The notes under the pieces are model-generated. The model saw nothing but the letters and a program-made list of their open reading frames with translations, ran no database searches and was not told the DNA's origin. DNA of 64,000 bases from Stutzerimonas stutzeri (GTDB lineage: Bacteria > Pseudomonadota > Gammaproteobacteria > Pseudomonadales > Pseudomonadaceae). Below are positions 40,946 through 51,235 of this stretch, one piece after another. Made by a program: the position numbers and the translations under genes. The stretch is taken from contig NZ_JAMOIH010000016.1 of assembly GCF_024448955.1 (NCBI RefSeq), positions 57,808 through 121,807 on the forward strand. Direction: 5' to 3'. Each line of letters begins with the position of its first letter. Position 1 is the stretch's first letter.

Positions 40946-41100
40946 CAGGCTGGAGGCTGGAGGCTGGAGGCTGGAGGCTGGAGGCTAACAGTGTCGAGCC
41001 CGCCCAACCCTTTTCAACTCCTAGCGTCAGGCTTACGGCTGCTTTTCCGTTCAGCTTTCCAGCCTCCAGCGCTTTTATCGTCTTTGCGGTTTTTAGCCTG
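40946..41100. repeat. Heptamer tandem repeat and palindrome between convergent ptsO and pmbA
   Basis: Five perfect heptamers TGGAGGC (40951-40985), preceded by CAGGC, begin at the ptsO stop. About 75 bases on, CCAGCCTCCAGC (41059-41070) is the exact reverse complement of the heptamer run, followed by GCTTTTATCG and CTTTGCGGTTTTTAGCC. Repeat and complement can form a stem that slides by seven bases. The T-rich tail suggests transcript termination for ptsO. Same family as 3922, 26074 and 43085. Confidence 0.8.
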
Positions 41101-41105
41101 CCGCT

Positions 41106-42452
41106 TTAGCTCCCCGCCACCTTCATTCGCTCGATCAGCACCGATCCCGTGTGAATGCTGCTACGCGTCTCAACATCGCAGCCGACCGCGACGATCTGGC
41201 GGAACATGTCGCGCAGATTGCCGGCGATAGTCACCTCCTGTACCGGGAACTGAATCTCGCCATTCTCGACCCAGAAACCGCCAGCCCCGCGCGAGTAATC
41301 ACCGGTTACCAAGTTCAAGCCCTGCCCCATCAACTCGGTGACCAGCAAACCACGTCCCATACGGCGAATCAGTGCAGCCTGATCCTCATCCCCGTGGGTG
41401 ACGAAAAGATTGTGCACGCCACCCGCATTGGCCGTGCTGGGCATTCCCAGTTTGCGTCCAGAGTAGGTGCCCATCACATAGGAAAGCAGCTTGCCATTCT
41501 CGACGAAGGGTTTGGCGTAGGTCGCCAAGCCATCGCTGTCATAGGCAGAACTGGCCAATCCGCGCAGCAGGTGCGGACGCTCGTCGAGGCTCAGCCACTC
41601 GGGAAACAGCGTTTGCCCCAGTGCATCTTCCAGATAGGAAGACTTGCGATAGATGTTGCCGCCGGAAATCGCCGCGAGGAAATGCCCAAACAACCCAGTC
41701 GCCAGTTCCGAGGAGAACAGCACCGGAACGTCGCATGTCGGCACGGGACGAGCGCCGAGACGGCGAACGGCACGCTCTGCGGCACGACGACCGATCGAAT
41801 CGGCAGAGACCAAATCGCTGGCGACGCGACTGACGTCATAGTGGTAATCGCGCTGCATCTGCCCGTCGGCCTCCGCGATCATCACGCTACTAAGGCTGTG
41901 CCGGGTACTGCAGTAGGCGCCGATGAAGCCATTGCTGTTGCCATAGCCTCGGCACCCTTGATGGGTGCTCAGGCTGGTGCCGTCTGCATTGCGAATGCGC
42001 GAATCAGCCGCGAAGGCCGCCGCCTCGCAGCTCAAGGCCAATTCCACCGCCTCGTCCGGCGCAATGCTCCAGGGATGGTAGAGGTCCAGGTCCGGCACAT
42101 CCTTGGCCATCAGAGCAGGATCGGCGAGCCCGGCGAATTCGTCTTCCGACGCATGTCTGGCGATCGCCAGTGCCGCCGCCACGGTTTCGCGAATCGCCTC
42201 GTCGCCGCTGCCGGTGGTACTCGCCGAGCCCTTGCGCTGACCGACGTACAGCGTGATACCGAAGCCCTGATCACGATTGAATTCGACCGTTTCCACTTCT
42301 CGCTGACGAACCGTCGTCGACAGCCCCTGCTCCATCGAGACGGACACCTCGCAGGCACTGGCACCCTGGCGGCTCGCCTCTTCGATGATCTGCGCAATCC
42401 TGTCGCGCAATCCGGGTAACGCGTGCGGGCCTATCCCCTCAACTTCACTCAT
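41106..42452 (-). CDS. pmbA: Metalloprotease-like protein PmbA (TldE)
   Basis: Non-catalytic partner of TldD in the TldD/E protease, which trims unfolded peptides, matures microcin B17 in E. coli and acts on antitoxin CcdA. The 448-residue product shows the U62 family fold (RQREVETVEFNRDQGFGITLYVGQ seen in parts; RKLGMPSTANAGGVHNLFV; SRGAGGFWVENGEIQFPVQE) but no HExxxH motif, as normal for this subunit. The start was set at ATG 42452 (MSEVEGIGPH). tldD lies two genes away on the same strand. Confidence 0.93.
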   Translation of the reverse strand: MSEVEGIGPHALPGLRDRIAQIIEEASRQGASACEVSVSMEQGLSTTVRQREVETVEFNRDQGFGITLYVGQRKGSASTTGSGDEAIRETVAAALAIARHASEDEFAGLADPALMAKDVPDLDLYHPWSIAPDEAVELALSCEAAAFAADSRIRNADGTSLSTHQGCRGYGNSNGFIGAYCSTRHSLSSVMIAEADGQMQRDYHYDVSRVASDLVSADSIGRRAAERAVRRLGARPVPTCDVPVLFSSELATGLFGHFLAAISGGNIYRKSSYLEDALGQTLFPEWLSLDERPHLLRGLASSAYDSDGLATYAKPFVENGKLLSYVMGTYSGRKLGMPSTANAGGVHNLFVTHGDEDQAALIRRMGRGLLVTELMGQGLNLVTGDYSRGAGGFWVENGEIQFPVQEVTIAGNLRDMFRQIVAVGCDVETRSSIHTGSVLIERMKVAGS

Positions 42453-42558
42453 AAACACTCCAAGCATTGATTCGATCAAATCGCAGTCGCCAGCGCTCGG
42501 CTGAGCTGCGCAGCAAAGCTGCTGTTATCATGGCGGCATTTCCTACTGGACCAGCCCC

Positions 42559-43080
42559 ATGTCTGATATTTCCGATCTCGACGGCTTCGAGGAAAAAAGC
42601 AAAACCCAGGTCAAGCGCGAGCTTCATGCTCTGCAGGAGCTAGGTGAACGCCTCGCCACACTCAAGCCCGACGTGCTGGATCGCCTTCCTCTCACCGATG
42701 CGCTACGCAAGGCGCTGGCCGATGCGCCCAAGCACACGGCAAACATCGCGCGTAAACGCCACCTGCAATACATCGGCAAGCTGATGCGCGACCAAGATAT
42801 CGAAGGCATCCTGGCTCTGGTCGACCAGCTCGACGCCTCCACCCGCCAGTACAACGAACGCTTCCACGCCTTGGAGCGCTGGCGTGATCGCCTGATCGCC
42901 GGCAACGATGAAACCCTCGAAGCCTTCGTCACCGAATATCCCGAAACCGACCGCCAGCAACTGCGCAGCCTGATCCGCCACGCCCAGCACGAAGCGGCGC
43001 GAAACAAGCCGCCAGCGGCCAGTCGCAAGATCTTTAAATACATCCGCGACCTCGATGAAACCAAGCGCGGTTTGAAATAA
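42559..43080 (+). CDS. darP: Ribosome biogenesis factor DarP (YjgA, DUF615)
   Basis: A 173-residue basic helical protein that in E. coli associates with late 50S precursors and helps peptidyl-transferase-centre maturation. Family motifs are [40 protein letters not shown] and the ending [14 protein letters not shown]. It is divergent from pmbA and convergent with tldD, a conserved trio. Its stop is followed by a palindrome of the heptamer family. Confidence 0.93.
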   Translation: MSDISDLDGFEEKSKTQVKRELHALQELGERLATLKPDVLDRLPLTDALRKALADAPKHTANIARKRHLQYIGKLMRDQDIEGILALVDQLDASTRQYNERFHALERWRDRLIAGNDETLEAFVTEYPETDRQQLRSLIRHAQHEAARNKPPAASRKIFKYIRDLDETKRGLK

Positions 43081-43084
43081 GCTG

Positions 43085-43146
43085 CCTTGAAGCCTGAAGC
43101 TGAAGTGATCTGGACTGGCTTTCAGCTTCGGGCCTCAGCTTCAAGC
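43085..43146. repeat. Heptamer-type palindrome between convergent darP and tldD
   Basis: Left arm CTTGAAGCCTGAAGCTGAAG (43086-43105) pairs with CTTTCAGCTTCGGGCCTCAG followed by CTTCAAG (43119-43145), with an imperfect match. Units resemble TGAAGCT heptamers. The right arm includes the tldD stop codon and its last two codons (43141-43149), so the repeat has grown into or supplies the gene end. Confidence 0.7.
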
Positions 43147-44583
43147 TCCCGTTCCCCCCACCGTAATCCCGTCGATCCTCAGCGTCGGCTGTCCGACACC
43201 CACCGGCACCGATTGGCCGTCCTTGCCGCAGGTGCCGACACCGCTGTCCAGTTCCAGGTCGGTACCGACCATCGACACCTTGTTCATCACATCCGGACCG
43301 TTACCAATCAGAGTCGCACCCTTCACTGGCGCGGTGATCTTGCCGTCTTCGATCAGATAGGCCTCGCTGGTCGAGAACACGAATTTCCCACTGGTGATGT
43401 CCACCTGCCCGCCGCCGAGACTCGCACAGTAGATGCCCTTCTTCACCGAGCGGATGATCTCTTCCGGGTCGCTTTCGCCCGCCAGCATGTAGGTGTTGGT
43501 CATCCGTGGCATCGGAAGGTGCGCATAGGACTCACGCCGTCCATTACCCGTAGGCGCAACGCCCATCAAACGCGCGTTGAGCTTGTCCTGGATGTAGCCC
43601 TTGAGAATGCCGTTTTCGATCAGCGTGGTGCACTGGGTGGGCGTGCCCTCGTCGTCGACGCTCAGCGAACCGCGGCGATGGGCCAGGGTGCCGTCATCGA
43701 CGATGGTGCACAGTTTGGAGGCGACCTGCTGGCCGATCCGGCCGCTGTAGGCCGAACTGCCCTTGCGATTGAAATCGCCTTCCAGCCCGTGCCCGACCGC
43801 CTCGTGTAGCAACACGCCGGACCAGCCCGGCCCGAGCACGACGGGCAGGGTACCAGCCGGTGCCGCCACGGCCTCGAGATTCACCAGCGCCTGCCTTAGC
43901 GCTTCGCGCGCATAGCCCATAGCGCGGTCTTCATTGAGGAAGTAGTCATAGCCGGTACGCCCGCCGCCGCCCTGTCCGCCGCGTTCGCGACGGCCGTTCT
44001 GTTCGACGATGACACTGACGTTGAAACGCACTAGCGGGCGGATGTCGGCAGCCATCGCGCCGTCCAGTCCCGCCACCAGAACATGCTCCCAAACACCGGC
44101 CAGGCTCACCGTCACCTGCTTGATGCGCGGGTCCAGCGCCCGCGTGGCGACGTCGATGCGCTTGAGCAGCTCGACCTTTTCCGCCCGCCCGAGCCCATCC
44201 AGCGGGTTTTCCTGCACGTATAACGGTGCAAAGGCCGCCTTCGACAGCACTTCGACACGGCCCTGCTGGCCACTGCGAGAAATCGAGCGGGCCGCTTCGG
44301 CTGCCTGGCGCAGCGCATCGGCAGTGATCGCGTTGCTGTAGGCGAAGCCGGTCTTTTCGCCGGACAACGCCCGGACGCCCACGCCCTGCTCGATGTGGAA
44401 ACTGCCTTCCTTGACGATGCCATCTTCCAACACCCAGGACTCGGTTACTTGGTCCTGAAAATACAAGTCCGCAGCATCGATGCCGGGGCCGGCCAGTTCG
44501 CCAAGCAAACCCGGCAGGTCATCGAGCCCCAGCCCACCCGGTATTAACAGTCGCTCGGTGACGGGTAACAACAGTTCACTCAT
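43141..44583 (-). CDS. tldD: Metalloprotease TldD
   Basis: Catalytic subunit of the TldD/E zinc protease. The 480-residue product contains the HExxxH motif in [18 protein letters not shown] (near residue 262), [19 protein letters not shown] in the N-terminal domain and [20 protein letters not shown] at the C-terminus. The downstream zinc ligand Cys (CGKDGQ) is also typical. Three bases downstream of the nitrilase-family gene. Confidence 0.96.
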   Translation of the reverse strand: MSELLLPVTERLLIPGGLGLDDLPGLLGELAGPGIDAADLYFQDQVTESWVLEDGIVKEGSFHIEQGVGVRALSGEKTGFAYSNAITADALRQAAEAARSISRSGQQGRVEVLSKAAFAPLYVQENPLDGLGRAEKVELLKRIDVATRALDPRIKQVTVSLAGVWEHVLVAGLDGAMAADIRPLVRFNVSVIVEQNGRRERGGQGGGGRTGYDYFLNEDRAMGYAREALRQALVNLEAVAAPAGTLPVVLGPGWSGVLLHEAVGHGLEGDFNRKGSSAYSGRIGQQVASKLCTIVDDGTLAHRRGSLSVDDEGTPTQCTTLIENGILKGYIQDKLNARLMGVAPTGNGRRESYAHLPMPRMTNTYMLAGESDPEEIIRSVKKGIYCASLGGGQVDITSGKFVFSTSEAYLIEDGKITAPVKGATLIGNGPDVMNKVSMVGTDLELDSGVGTCGKDGQSVPVGVGQPTLRIDGITVGGTGA

Positions 44584-44585
44584 AT

Positions 44586-45431
44586 CTACTCCAAAGTGCC
44601 CGAGGCAATACGGGGCGCGCAGAATCGGCGATGACTAAGCACCGGCATGCGTTGGCGCGTCGCAGCCTGTTCGGCCGCATCCCGCTTGGCAATCAATGCC
44701 GCCTCGCCAGCTGCCTGCTCGCTCAACACGCGTCCCCAGAAATCCACGATAGACGAATGCCCGTGGGTCATTCGTCCGCCAGGGTGTTCGCCACCCTGGG
44801 CTGCAGCCAGCATATAGCATTGCGTCTCGATGGCCCGCGTGCGTATCAACATCTCCCAATGAGCCTGACCGGTCACCTCGGTAAAGGCCGAAGGAGCGCT
44901 GATCAACTCGGCGCCGGCCAGACGCAACGCCGAGTACAGCTCGGCAAAACGCAGGTCATAACAGACGGTCATTCCCAGCCGGCCCACCGGCGTGTCGACT
45001 ACCACCAGCCGTTCACCCTCCGCATAGTCGTCCGACTCACGGTAGCGGCCTCGCGCATCGCTGACATCGACATCGAACAGATGCAGCTTGTCGTAACGCG
45101 CAACGCGCTGCCCCTGATCGTCGACGAGCAGCGAACAGGCCCTGGCCTTCGCTTGCGGCTGATCATCCGGCGGCAACGGCAACGTGCCGGCGACGATCCA
45201 TAACCTGAGGTCACGTGCGGTCTGTTTCAACCACGGCAGTATCGGGCCGACGCCCTCGGCTTCAGCCCTTCCGACTGCTGGTAGATCGGTCCGCCCCATG
45301 GCGACGAAGTTTTCCGGCAGCACCGCAAGCTTTGCCCCAGCCTCGGCGGCCCGTTCCAGCAGCCGCCTGGCAGTGGCGAGATTCGCCTGGATGTCGGCCT
45401 GACTGGTCATCTGGATAACGGCGAATGTCAT
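44586..45431 (-). CDS. Carbon-nitrogen hydrolase (nitrilase superfamily, Nit1-like amidase)
   Basis: A 281-residue member of the nitrilase superfamily with the Glu-Lys-Cys triad: Glu in [12 protein letters not shown] (near 43), Lys in [12 protein letters not shown] (near 112) and Cys in [20 protein letters not shown] (near 147). The sequence is closest in type to Nit1/NitFhit branch enzymes, which repair deaminated glutathione; that substrate is inferred from family placement. The start was set at ATG 45431 ([10 protein letters not shown]). Lies between yhdP and tldD, a conserved order in Pseudomonas. Confidence 0.88.
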   Translation of the reverse strand: MTFAVIQMTSQADIQANLATARRLLERAAEAGAKLAVLPENFVAMGRTDLPAVGRAEAEGVGPILPWLKQTARDLRLWIVAGTLPLPPDDQPQAKARACSLLVDDQGQRVARYDKLHLFDVDVSDARGRYRESDDYAEGERLVVVDTPVGRLGMTVCYDLRFAELYSALRLAGAELISAPSAFTEVTGQAHWEMLIRTRAIETQCYMLAAAQGGEHPGGRMTHGHSSIVDFWGRVLSEQAAGEAALIAKRDAAEQAATRQRMPVLSHRRFCAPRIASGTLE

Positions 45432-45469
45432 GGGAATACTCTGGCGGCTTAGCCGCGTTGGAACGGTGT

Positions 45470-48400
45470 TCAGTTGGGTTTTTCGAAGGGCTTGTCGAAG
45501 GTGATCTTCGGCGATTGCCACGGGCCCTCGACCTTGTACTGAACGCTGGCGAAGCGGGCGACCTTGTCGCCCAGCAGCTTGTCGACGACGAACAGAGCAC
45601 CGCCGATGGCCGGCGCGCCGACGATCAGCGCCGCCAGCGGCAGGTTGTTGCTGACCGGGAGCGTCACCAACAGCCTGGCGTCGATCTGATCATTGACCAG
45701 ATCCAGCCGGCCATTGAGTTCGAGATTGCTCGACGGCCCGGTAACCGTCAGCGGCTGCGAGGTCGTGTAGATGCCATCGGCCGCAAGCAGTTCAGCCTCG
45801 ATCCGATCGTAGCTCAGCCCCTTGCCGAACAGATCGGAGAAATCCAGCCGCAGTCGCCGTCCGATCGAATTGAAGTTGAGCAGGCCAAAGACCCGCAGCG
45901 CCTGAGCCCCCCCGTCCACTTCCCGAAGTTGCCCGCTGCGCAGACGGGCGTCGAGCCGGCCGGACAATCGATTCATACCGAAGAATGCCGGTGACCCTGG
46001 CCAGTTGCCGTCCACGTCCAGACGAAAATCCTCGCTGGTGGTCGAGGGTGCGAAGCCCCAGGCCAGCAGCACATCCGCAAGATTCTCGCCTTCCAGCCGG
46101 CCCTTGTACCAGGTTCGTGAATCGTTCCAACCGCCATTGCCGCCGATCCTCAGCCCCTTGAGGTTCAGATCGATATCCGAAAAAGCTACGCCATCGATGG
46201 TGGGTCGCATCTTCAACGACCAGGCGCCCAGCGGCTCCTCGCCGCGCAGTACTTCGGCCACGGCGATATTCATTGCCGGCAGCGCCTTGGGGTCAACGGC
46301 GGCCAGCGGATCACGTGGCCGCTCCTGTGGCGTGTTCGGGTCGGCTGCCGGAAGCCGCAAGCGTGAAAGGTCCAGCACGATGGGCTCGCCGTCGGTATTC
46401 GGCAGGCGGACGGTCCCAGCGATCGTCTCGCTATTCAGACCCAACAACCAGCCGGCAGAAGCAGGCTGCAGCTCGATACCCAGGTTGTCGATTTGCGTGC
46501 CAAAACCTTCAAAGACGCCGATATCGAGTTGAACCGAACGCAGCATCGAAACACCGGCCTCACTCTTCGACGTATCGCCATAGGATTCCAGCAACGCCTG
46601 CCATTCCCCTAGGTTCAGCCGCGGCACGCTGCCTCGCACATGCAAGCCCTGATCAGTGCGCAGGTTTGCCGCAGCGCCGCCCAACACCAGCTCACCGCCG
46701 CCCTCGGCCCAGTTGGTGCCCGGCGCGACGAAGGTCAGCGCCGCCAGCCTGTCGTGCCTGAGCGTGTACTGTTGGCGCTCACCGCCGAATGTCATCCGCA
46801 GCGTGGTGTCGCGCCGCTCCTCGGCTGTCTTGCCAAACGGCGCGGGAAGCGCCAGCACGGCGCCTAGCAGCGAAGAATCCGCCTGCAGTTCGCTGCCTTC
46901 GCTCCCTAGGAAAAGATTCAGCCTGAGCGGCAGCTGTCCAGATACCGGCATGGACTGCTCGATCCCGCCCCAGCCCAGCAGCTGCTGCACGGCCACGGTA
47001 CCCGACGCCTCGATTCGCGTGGAAGGTTTGCCCGACTCACCAGTAGCGGTGGCCTTTCCCTGCACTTGACTACCCAGCGTGCGCCCTCGGAACGTTTTAG
47101 CACTGAAGCCCCGCTCGCTGTCATAGCGAAACTCGCCCGCCAACGCTTCGAGCTGGAGCTTTGCCTGCGTAATCGACAGCGAAGCATCGGTGCTGGAAAA
47201 ATCAGCAATCACCTGGGGGCGCCCGCCCCCGCCCAGCGGAATGTCCAGTTGCAGCGAGCCACTCAGGGGGCCGTCACCGCCCCAGCCGGCGAACAGCTCG
47301 GCGGTGCCGATCGGTGCCACCTGCATCACGGTTAGCGCGTCCCGCAGATGGCCGTCCACCCGTCCCTGAATATTCAACCGCGGCGGAGCGGGGTTGCCCA
47401 ACGGGATGTCTGCCGTGGCGTCACGCACACGGCTGTCGAGCATGCGCGCTTCGGCAAGCCGTACCCGCACGCCACTGTTCTCGATCAGTACCTCGCCACG
47501 CCCTTCACGCAACACCGGCCAGCCGGGCTGGAACGCGAGTTCAGCATCCTTGACGTTGAAATACAGGCTCAGGCTGCGGGCGTTATCGTCAGCACTTTTA
47601 CCCAGCGCGCCCTGATACTGGAAATAACCCTGTTCCACGATACCGCCGCGTATCGCCGTATTCAGCCATTCGCTCAATGCAGGGCTCAACGCGGGCGAGC
47701 GGGTCGGCAAGTATTTCTGCGTGTAGCGAGCATCGCCGTCGCTGATGCCGACCCGCAGATCCATATAGTCTTCAGCCGCAGGATCACGCATCAGGCGGAT
47801 CAGGAAATCGCCGGCGATGCGTCCTTCATCTCCATCGATCTGCAGATAGGGCGCGGCAAGCGTGAAGGCCTGGTCGTCGAGCGTCCAGCGCAGGCTGCCG
47901 CGGGCGCGAGGGTAATTCCAGCGGTTCGGGAATAACTCGGCCAGATGCAGGCTGAAATCACGGTTATCGAAACGCAGCTCGCCTCCGGCAAGATCGCCCT
48001 GTGCCACGCCACTGACATTACGCGCAGCTGGTATCCACTTATGCGCAGCGATGCTGACCTCATCGAGGTTGGCGGTGAAGGCCAGCCGCTCGGCACTGGG
48101 CGCGGCCGGGCGGTAGTCGAGTTGCAGATTGCGCAATGTTCCGCTGGGAGCCAGACCAAGCAGATACTCGGAGGCTACTTCGGGCAGTTCGACTCCGGCA
48201 TGCACCAGCGCCGCTACCGGCGCGATGGCAATGTGATCAGCCTGCAGGCGCCAACGATCCTCAGCGATGTTCTGCTGCAACACCACGGCGGTCTCCCGCC
48301 AGCGAGCTTCTTTGAAAGTTAAAGCCAGACCATCGAGGTGCAGGCGATAGCCTTCGTTTGCGCGGTCGAGATAGGCGTTTACCGCCAGATCCTGAATCTG

Positions 48401-49270
48401 CACCAGCTCACGTTGCGCTTGGCCTACCTGCAGAGCTGGCGCGTTCATTCGCGCTACCGCGCGGGACACACCCCGGTCACGCCAGTCCAGCCAAACCTCT
48501 CCGCCGGCCTGTAGCTGTGCGAGGTTCCAGTTGCCGGTCAGACTCGCCGGTATCCAGGCGGCCCAATCGCTCTGCGGCAGGCTGAGGTAGAGCCTGGCCT
48601 CGCTGGCACGCCAGTCATTCGCGGCGACTCGCGCCTGGGCCCGCAGGCTCAAGGGCTGACCATTCGGTAACAGCACGCGGCCGTCCAGGCGCAGTTTTTC
48701 GTCCACGGTGCGCAATTCGAGATTGGCATAGGTCAGGGTCAGCGGCGCTTCGGCATGGGCTTCGAAGGTGATCTGGCTGTCCAAAAGCCGTAGGTGCCGA
48801 ATCTTCCGCAGCTCGGCAAGCAGCTTTTGTGGGTCCGCCGCGGGTTGGTCGGCGCGCTCGGGCAGCCCATCGACACGCCATTTGCCTTCGGCGCTTTGCA
48901 CCAGGCTCAGGTGTACGCCGGCGAATTCCACTGCGTTGAAGTGCAACTGACGAGACAGGAGGCTCGCGACCACGTCCGGCACCAGCGTCAGTCGATCCAG
49001 CCGCACCGCCGCATCGCCCGCTCCCAGAATCACATCCTGCGCCAGCAACTGCGGTGCAAAACCATCCCAGCGGCCTTCAAGCTTTCCGAGCGCCACCGGC
49101 ATGTCCAGCAACTCACGCGCCTTGTCTTGAACCTCCAGACGGTACTCCGCGACCAGCGGAACCAGCTGACGACCGAGACTCACGTAGAGTGCCAGCAGCA
49201 TCAGGCCGATCGCGCCCAACCAAAGGCAACGACGTAGGAAGACGAGAACCACCGCCAGCAGCCGACTCAT
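45470..49270 (-). CDS. yhdP: AsmA-like envelope protein YhdP (TIGR02099 family)
   Basis: A very large (1266-residue) protein with one N-terminal membrane helix (WLGAIGLMLLALYVSLGR) and a long periplasmic beta-rich body. It belongs to the AsmA-like bridge proteins; in E. coli YhdP, TamB and YdbH move phospholipids from the inner to the outer membrane. The C-terminal AsmA region is near residues 1050-1230 (MNRLSGRLDARLRSGQLREV; NDQIDARLLVTLPVSNNLPL). It is preceded by rng and followed by the amidase gene, as in P. aeruginosa. Confidence 0.94.
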   Translation of the reverse strand: MSRLLAVVLVFLRRCLWLGAIGLMLLALYVSLGRQLVPLVAEYRLEVQDKARELLDMPVALGKLEGRWDGFAPQLLAQDVILGAGDAAVRLDRLTLVPDVVASLLSRQLHFNAVEFAGVHLSLVQSAEGKWRVDGLPERADQPAADPQKLLAELRKIRHLRLLDSQITFEAHAEAPLTLTYANLELRTVDEKLRLDGRVLLPNGQPLSLRAQARVAANDWRASEARLYLSLPQSDWAAWIPASLTGNWNLAQLQAGGEVWLDWRDRGVSRAVARMNAPALQVGQAQRELVQIQDLAVNAYLDRANEGYRLHLDGLALTFKEARWRETAVVLQQNIAEDRWRLQADHIAIAPVAALVHAGVELPEVASEYLLGLAPSGTLRNLQLDYRPAAPSAERLAFTANLDEVSIAAHKWIPAARNVSGVAQGDLAGGELRFDNRDFSLHLAELFPNRWNYPRARGSLRWTLDDQAFTLAAPYLQIDGDEGRIAGDFLIRLMRDPAAEDYMDLRVGISDGDARYTQKYLPTRSPALSPALSEWLNTAIRGGIVEQGYFQYQGALGKSADDNARSLSLYFNVKDAELAFQPGWPVLREGRGEVLIENSGVRVRLAEARMLDSRVRDATADIPLGNPAPPRLNIQGRVDGHLRDALTVMQVAPIGTAELFAGWGGDGPLSGSLQLDIPLGGGGRPQVIADFSSTDASLSITQAKLQLEALAGEFRYDSERGFSAKTFRGRTLGSQVQGKATATGESGKPSTRIEASGTVAVQQLLGWGGIEQSMPVSGQLPLRLNLFLGSEGSELQADSSLLGAVLALPAPFGKTAEERRDTTLRMTFGGERQQYTLRHDRLAALTFVAPGTNWAEGGGELVLGGAAANLRTDQGLHVRGSVPRLNLGEWQALLESYGDTSKSEAGVSMLRSVQLDIGVFEGFGTQIDNLGIELQPASAGWLLGLNSETIAGTVRLPNTDGEPIVLDLSRLRLPAADPNTPQERPRDPLAAVDPKALPAMNIAVAEVLRGEEPLGAWSLKMRPTIDGVAFSDIDLNLKGLRIGGNGGWNDSRTWYKGRLEGENLADVLLAWGFAPSTTSEDFRLDVDGNWPGSPAFFGMNRLSGRLDARLRSGQLREVDGGAQALRVFGLLNFNSIGRRLRLDFSDLFGKGLSYDRIEAELLAADGIYTTSQPLTVTGPSSNLELNGRLDLVNDQIDARLLVTLPVSNNLPLAALIVGAPAIGGALFVVDKLLGDKVARFASVQYKVEGPWQSPKITFDKPFEKPN

Positions 49271-49687
49271 ACGGATACGCTCCGCTCATCCGAACCCAGG
49301 TGGCCAGGCTTGCACCTAGGGTCTGTTCCCGTTTCGTCGCGGCCGCGACGGAGCTGGTTTTTACGCGAGACAAGGCCGCGCCCGCTCCCGGCGGGCTTGC
49401 GGAATTCACTCCATCCATGGAGATCGCACGAGTCGCGCAGTTTGGTCGTTCCAAATAAGCGACGAGAAACGCCGTATCGCACAAAAACCGGCCCGTCCCT
49501 AGGGGTTGCGCGGCAAATCTCGCCATGCGGCGTTGCGGGACTTGGTAAGGGAGCAACCATTACCTGCGCCCCGCGCGATCCACATGGATGTGGTGAATGC
49601 AGCAGGCCCGCCGGGAGCGGGCGCTGCCTTGCCTGGCGAGATTTGGCGCAGCAACGCGGCTCGCAGCGAAACGGCAACAGACCCTAG
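49271..49687. other. yhdP-rng intergenic region
   Basis: 417 bases without a convincing gene. Almost all of it is the inverted-repeat element at 49316-49687. Confidence 0.6.
49316..49687. mobile_element. Inverted-repeat (MITE-like) element beside rng
   Basis: The ends CTAGGGTCTGTTCCCGTTTC (49316) and the reverse complement of the right end, CTAGGGTCTGTTGCCGTTTC (49687 leftward), match except one base. Similarity continues imperfectly for about 115 bases inward on each side (shared GCGCCCGCTCCCGGCGGGC; ATTCAC followed by ATCCATG). A 12-mer CAAATCTCGCCA at 49514 repeats a piece of the right arm. No transposase gene lies inside. The right end abuts the rng stop codon. A partial third copy is at 51993. 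Confidence 0.75.
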
Positions 49688-51145
49688 TCAGAGCAACACC
49701 ACGTCGTACTGTTCCTGGGAATACATGGTCTCGACCTGGAACTTGATCGAGCGTCCAATGAAGCTCTCGAGATCGGCAACGTTTCCCGACTCCTCGTCGA
49801 GCAACCGGTCGATGACCTTCTGGTTCGCCAGCACCCGATAGCCTTCGGGCTGATAGGCGCGGGCCTCGCGAAGAATCTCGCGGAAAATCTCGTAGCAGAC
49901 GGTCTCGGGGGTTTTCAGCTTGCCGCGTCCCTGGCAGCACATGCACGGTTCGCATAGCACCTGCTCAAGGCTCTCGCGCGTACGCTTGCGCGTCATCTGC
50001 ACCAGCCCCAGCTCGGTGATGCCGATGATGTTGGTCTTGGCGTGATCGCGCTCCAGCTGCTTTTCCAGCGTGCGCAGGACTTGGCGACGGTGCTCTTCGT
50101 CTTCCATGTCGATGAAGTCGATGATGATGATCCCGCCGAGATTGCGCAGTCGCAGTTGACGAGCGATGGCGGTGGCTGACTCGAGGTTGGTCTTGAAGAT
50201 GGTTTCCTCAAGGGTGCGATGGCCGACGAAGGCACCGGTATTCACATCGATGGTGGTCATCGCCTCGGCCGGGTCGATGATCAGGTAACCACCGGACTTG
50301 AGCATGACCTTACGCTCGAGCGCCTTCTGGATTTCGTCCTCGACGCTGTACAAATCGAATATCGGCCGCTCGCCGGGGTAATGCTCCAGGTGCTCGCTCA
50401 GCTCGGGCATCAGCTCATCGACGAACTGGCTGACCTTCTGAAAATTCTCGCGCGAGTCGATGCGAATCTTCTCGATGCGCGGATTGACCAGATCACGCAG
50501 GGTGCGCATGGCCAGCGACAGATCTTCATAAATGATCGTTGGCGCGCCGGCGGTTTTCATCTGCCCGTCTATCTGCTGCCACAAGCGGCGCAGGTAGCGA
50601 ATGTCCATCAGAATTTCATCGCTGCCGGCACCTTCAGCGGCGGTGCGCAGGATGAAGCCGCCGGTCTCCTTGATGCCTTCAGCCGCGACGCACTCGGCCA
50701 CCACCTGTTTGAGACGATCCCGCTCGGCCTCGTCTTCGATGCGCAGGGAAATGCCGACATGGCTGGTTCTGGGCATATAGACTAGATAGCGCGAAGGGAT
50801 CGACAGCTGCGTGGTAAGGCGCGCGCCCTTGGTGCCGATCGGGTCCTTGGTGACCTGCACGACGAGCGCCTGCCCCTCATGGACCAGCGCGCTGATGGGC
50901 TCGACCGCATTGCCTTCCCGGCTGGAAATTTCCGATGCATGGATGAAGGCCGCGCGCTCCAGTCCGATGTCGACGAACGCCGCCTGCATGCCGGGGAGCA
51001 CGCGGACCACCTTGCCTTTGTAAATATTGCCGACGATGCCGCGGCGCTGAGTGCGCTCGACATGCACCTCTTGTAGGACACCGTTCTCCACCACCGCCAC
51101 CCTCGACTCCATGGGGGTGATGTTCATCAGAATTTCTTCGCTCAT
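49688..51145 (-). CDS. rng: Ribonuclease G
   Basis: Endoribonuclease of the RNase E/G family that matures the 5' end of 16S rRNA and takes part in mRNA decay. The 485-residue product is the catalytic part only: S1 domain near the N-terminus (GNIYKGKVVRVLPGMQAAFV; ERAAFIHASEI), a DNase I-like site (YLIIDPAEAMTTIDVNTGAF; GGIIIIDFIDMEDEEHRRQV) and the Zn-link CEPCMCCQGRG near residue 405. It lacks the long degradosome-scaffold tail of RNase E. Upstream of yhdP and downstream of maf. Confidence 0.97.
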   Translation of the reverse strand: MSEEILMNITPMESRVAVVENGVLQEVHVERTQRRGIVGNIYKGKVVRVLPGMQAAFVDIGLERAAFIHASEISSREGNAVEPISALVHEGQALVVQVTKDPIGTKGARLTTQLSIPSRYLVYMPRTSHVGISLRIEDEAERDRLKQVVAECVAAEGIKETGGFILRTAAEGAGSDEILMDIRYLRRLWQQIDGQMKTAGAPTIIYEDLSLAMRTLRDLVNPRIEKIRIDSRENFQKVSQFVDELMPELSEHLEHYPGERPIFDLYSVEDEIQKALERKVMLKSGGYLIIDPAEAMTTIDVNTGAFVGHRTLEETIFKTNLESATAIARQLRLRNLGGIIIIDFIDMEDEEHRRQVLRTLEKQLERDHAKTNIIGITELGLVQMTRKRTRESLEQVLCEPCMCCQGRGKLKTPETVCYEIFREILREARAYQPEGYRVLANQKVIDRLLDEESGNVADLESFIGRSIKFQVETMYSQEQYDVVLL

Positions 51146-51235
51146 TGTTGTTCTCGGCCGATGGGCAGGTGAACCAGCCGAAGCTGACGAGTTGGCTCGA
51201 TTCTAACGGCATACGCCCTCAAGCCACAGGGCTGT

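Noticed and set aside
41106..42452. pmbA lacks the HExxxH protease motif
   Set aside because: This is normal for the TldE/PmbA subunit; TldD carries the motif.
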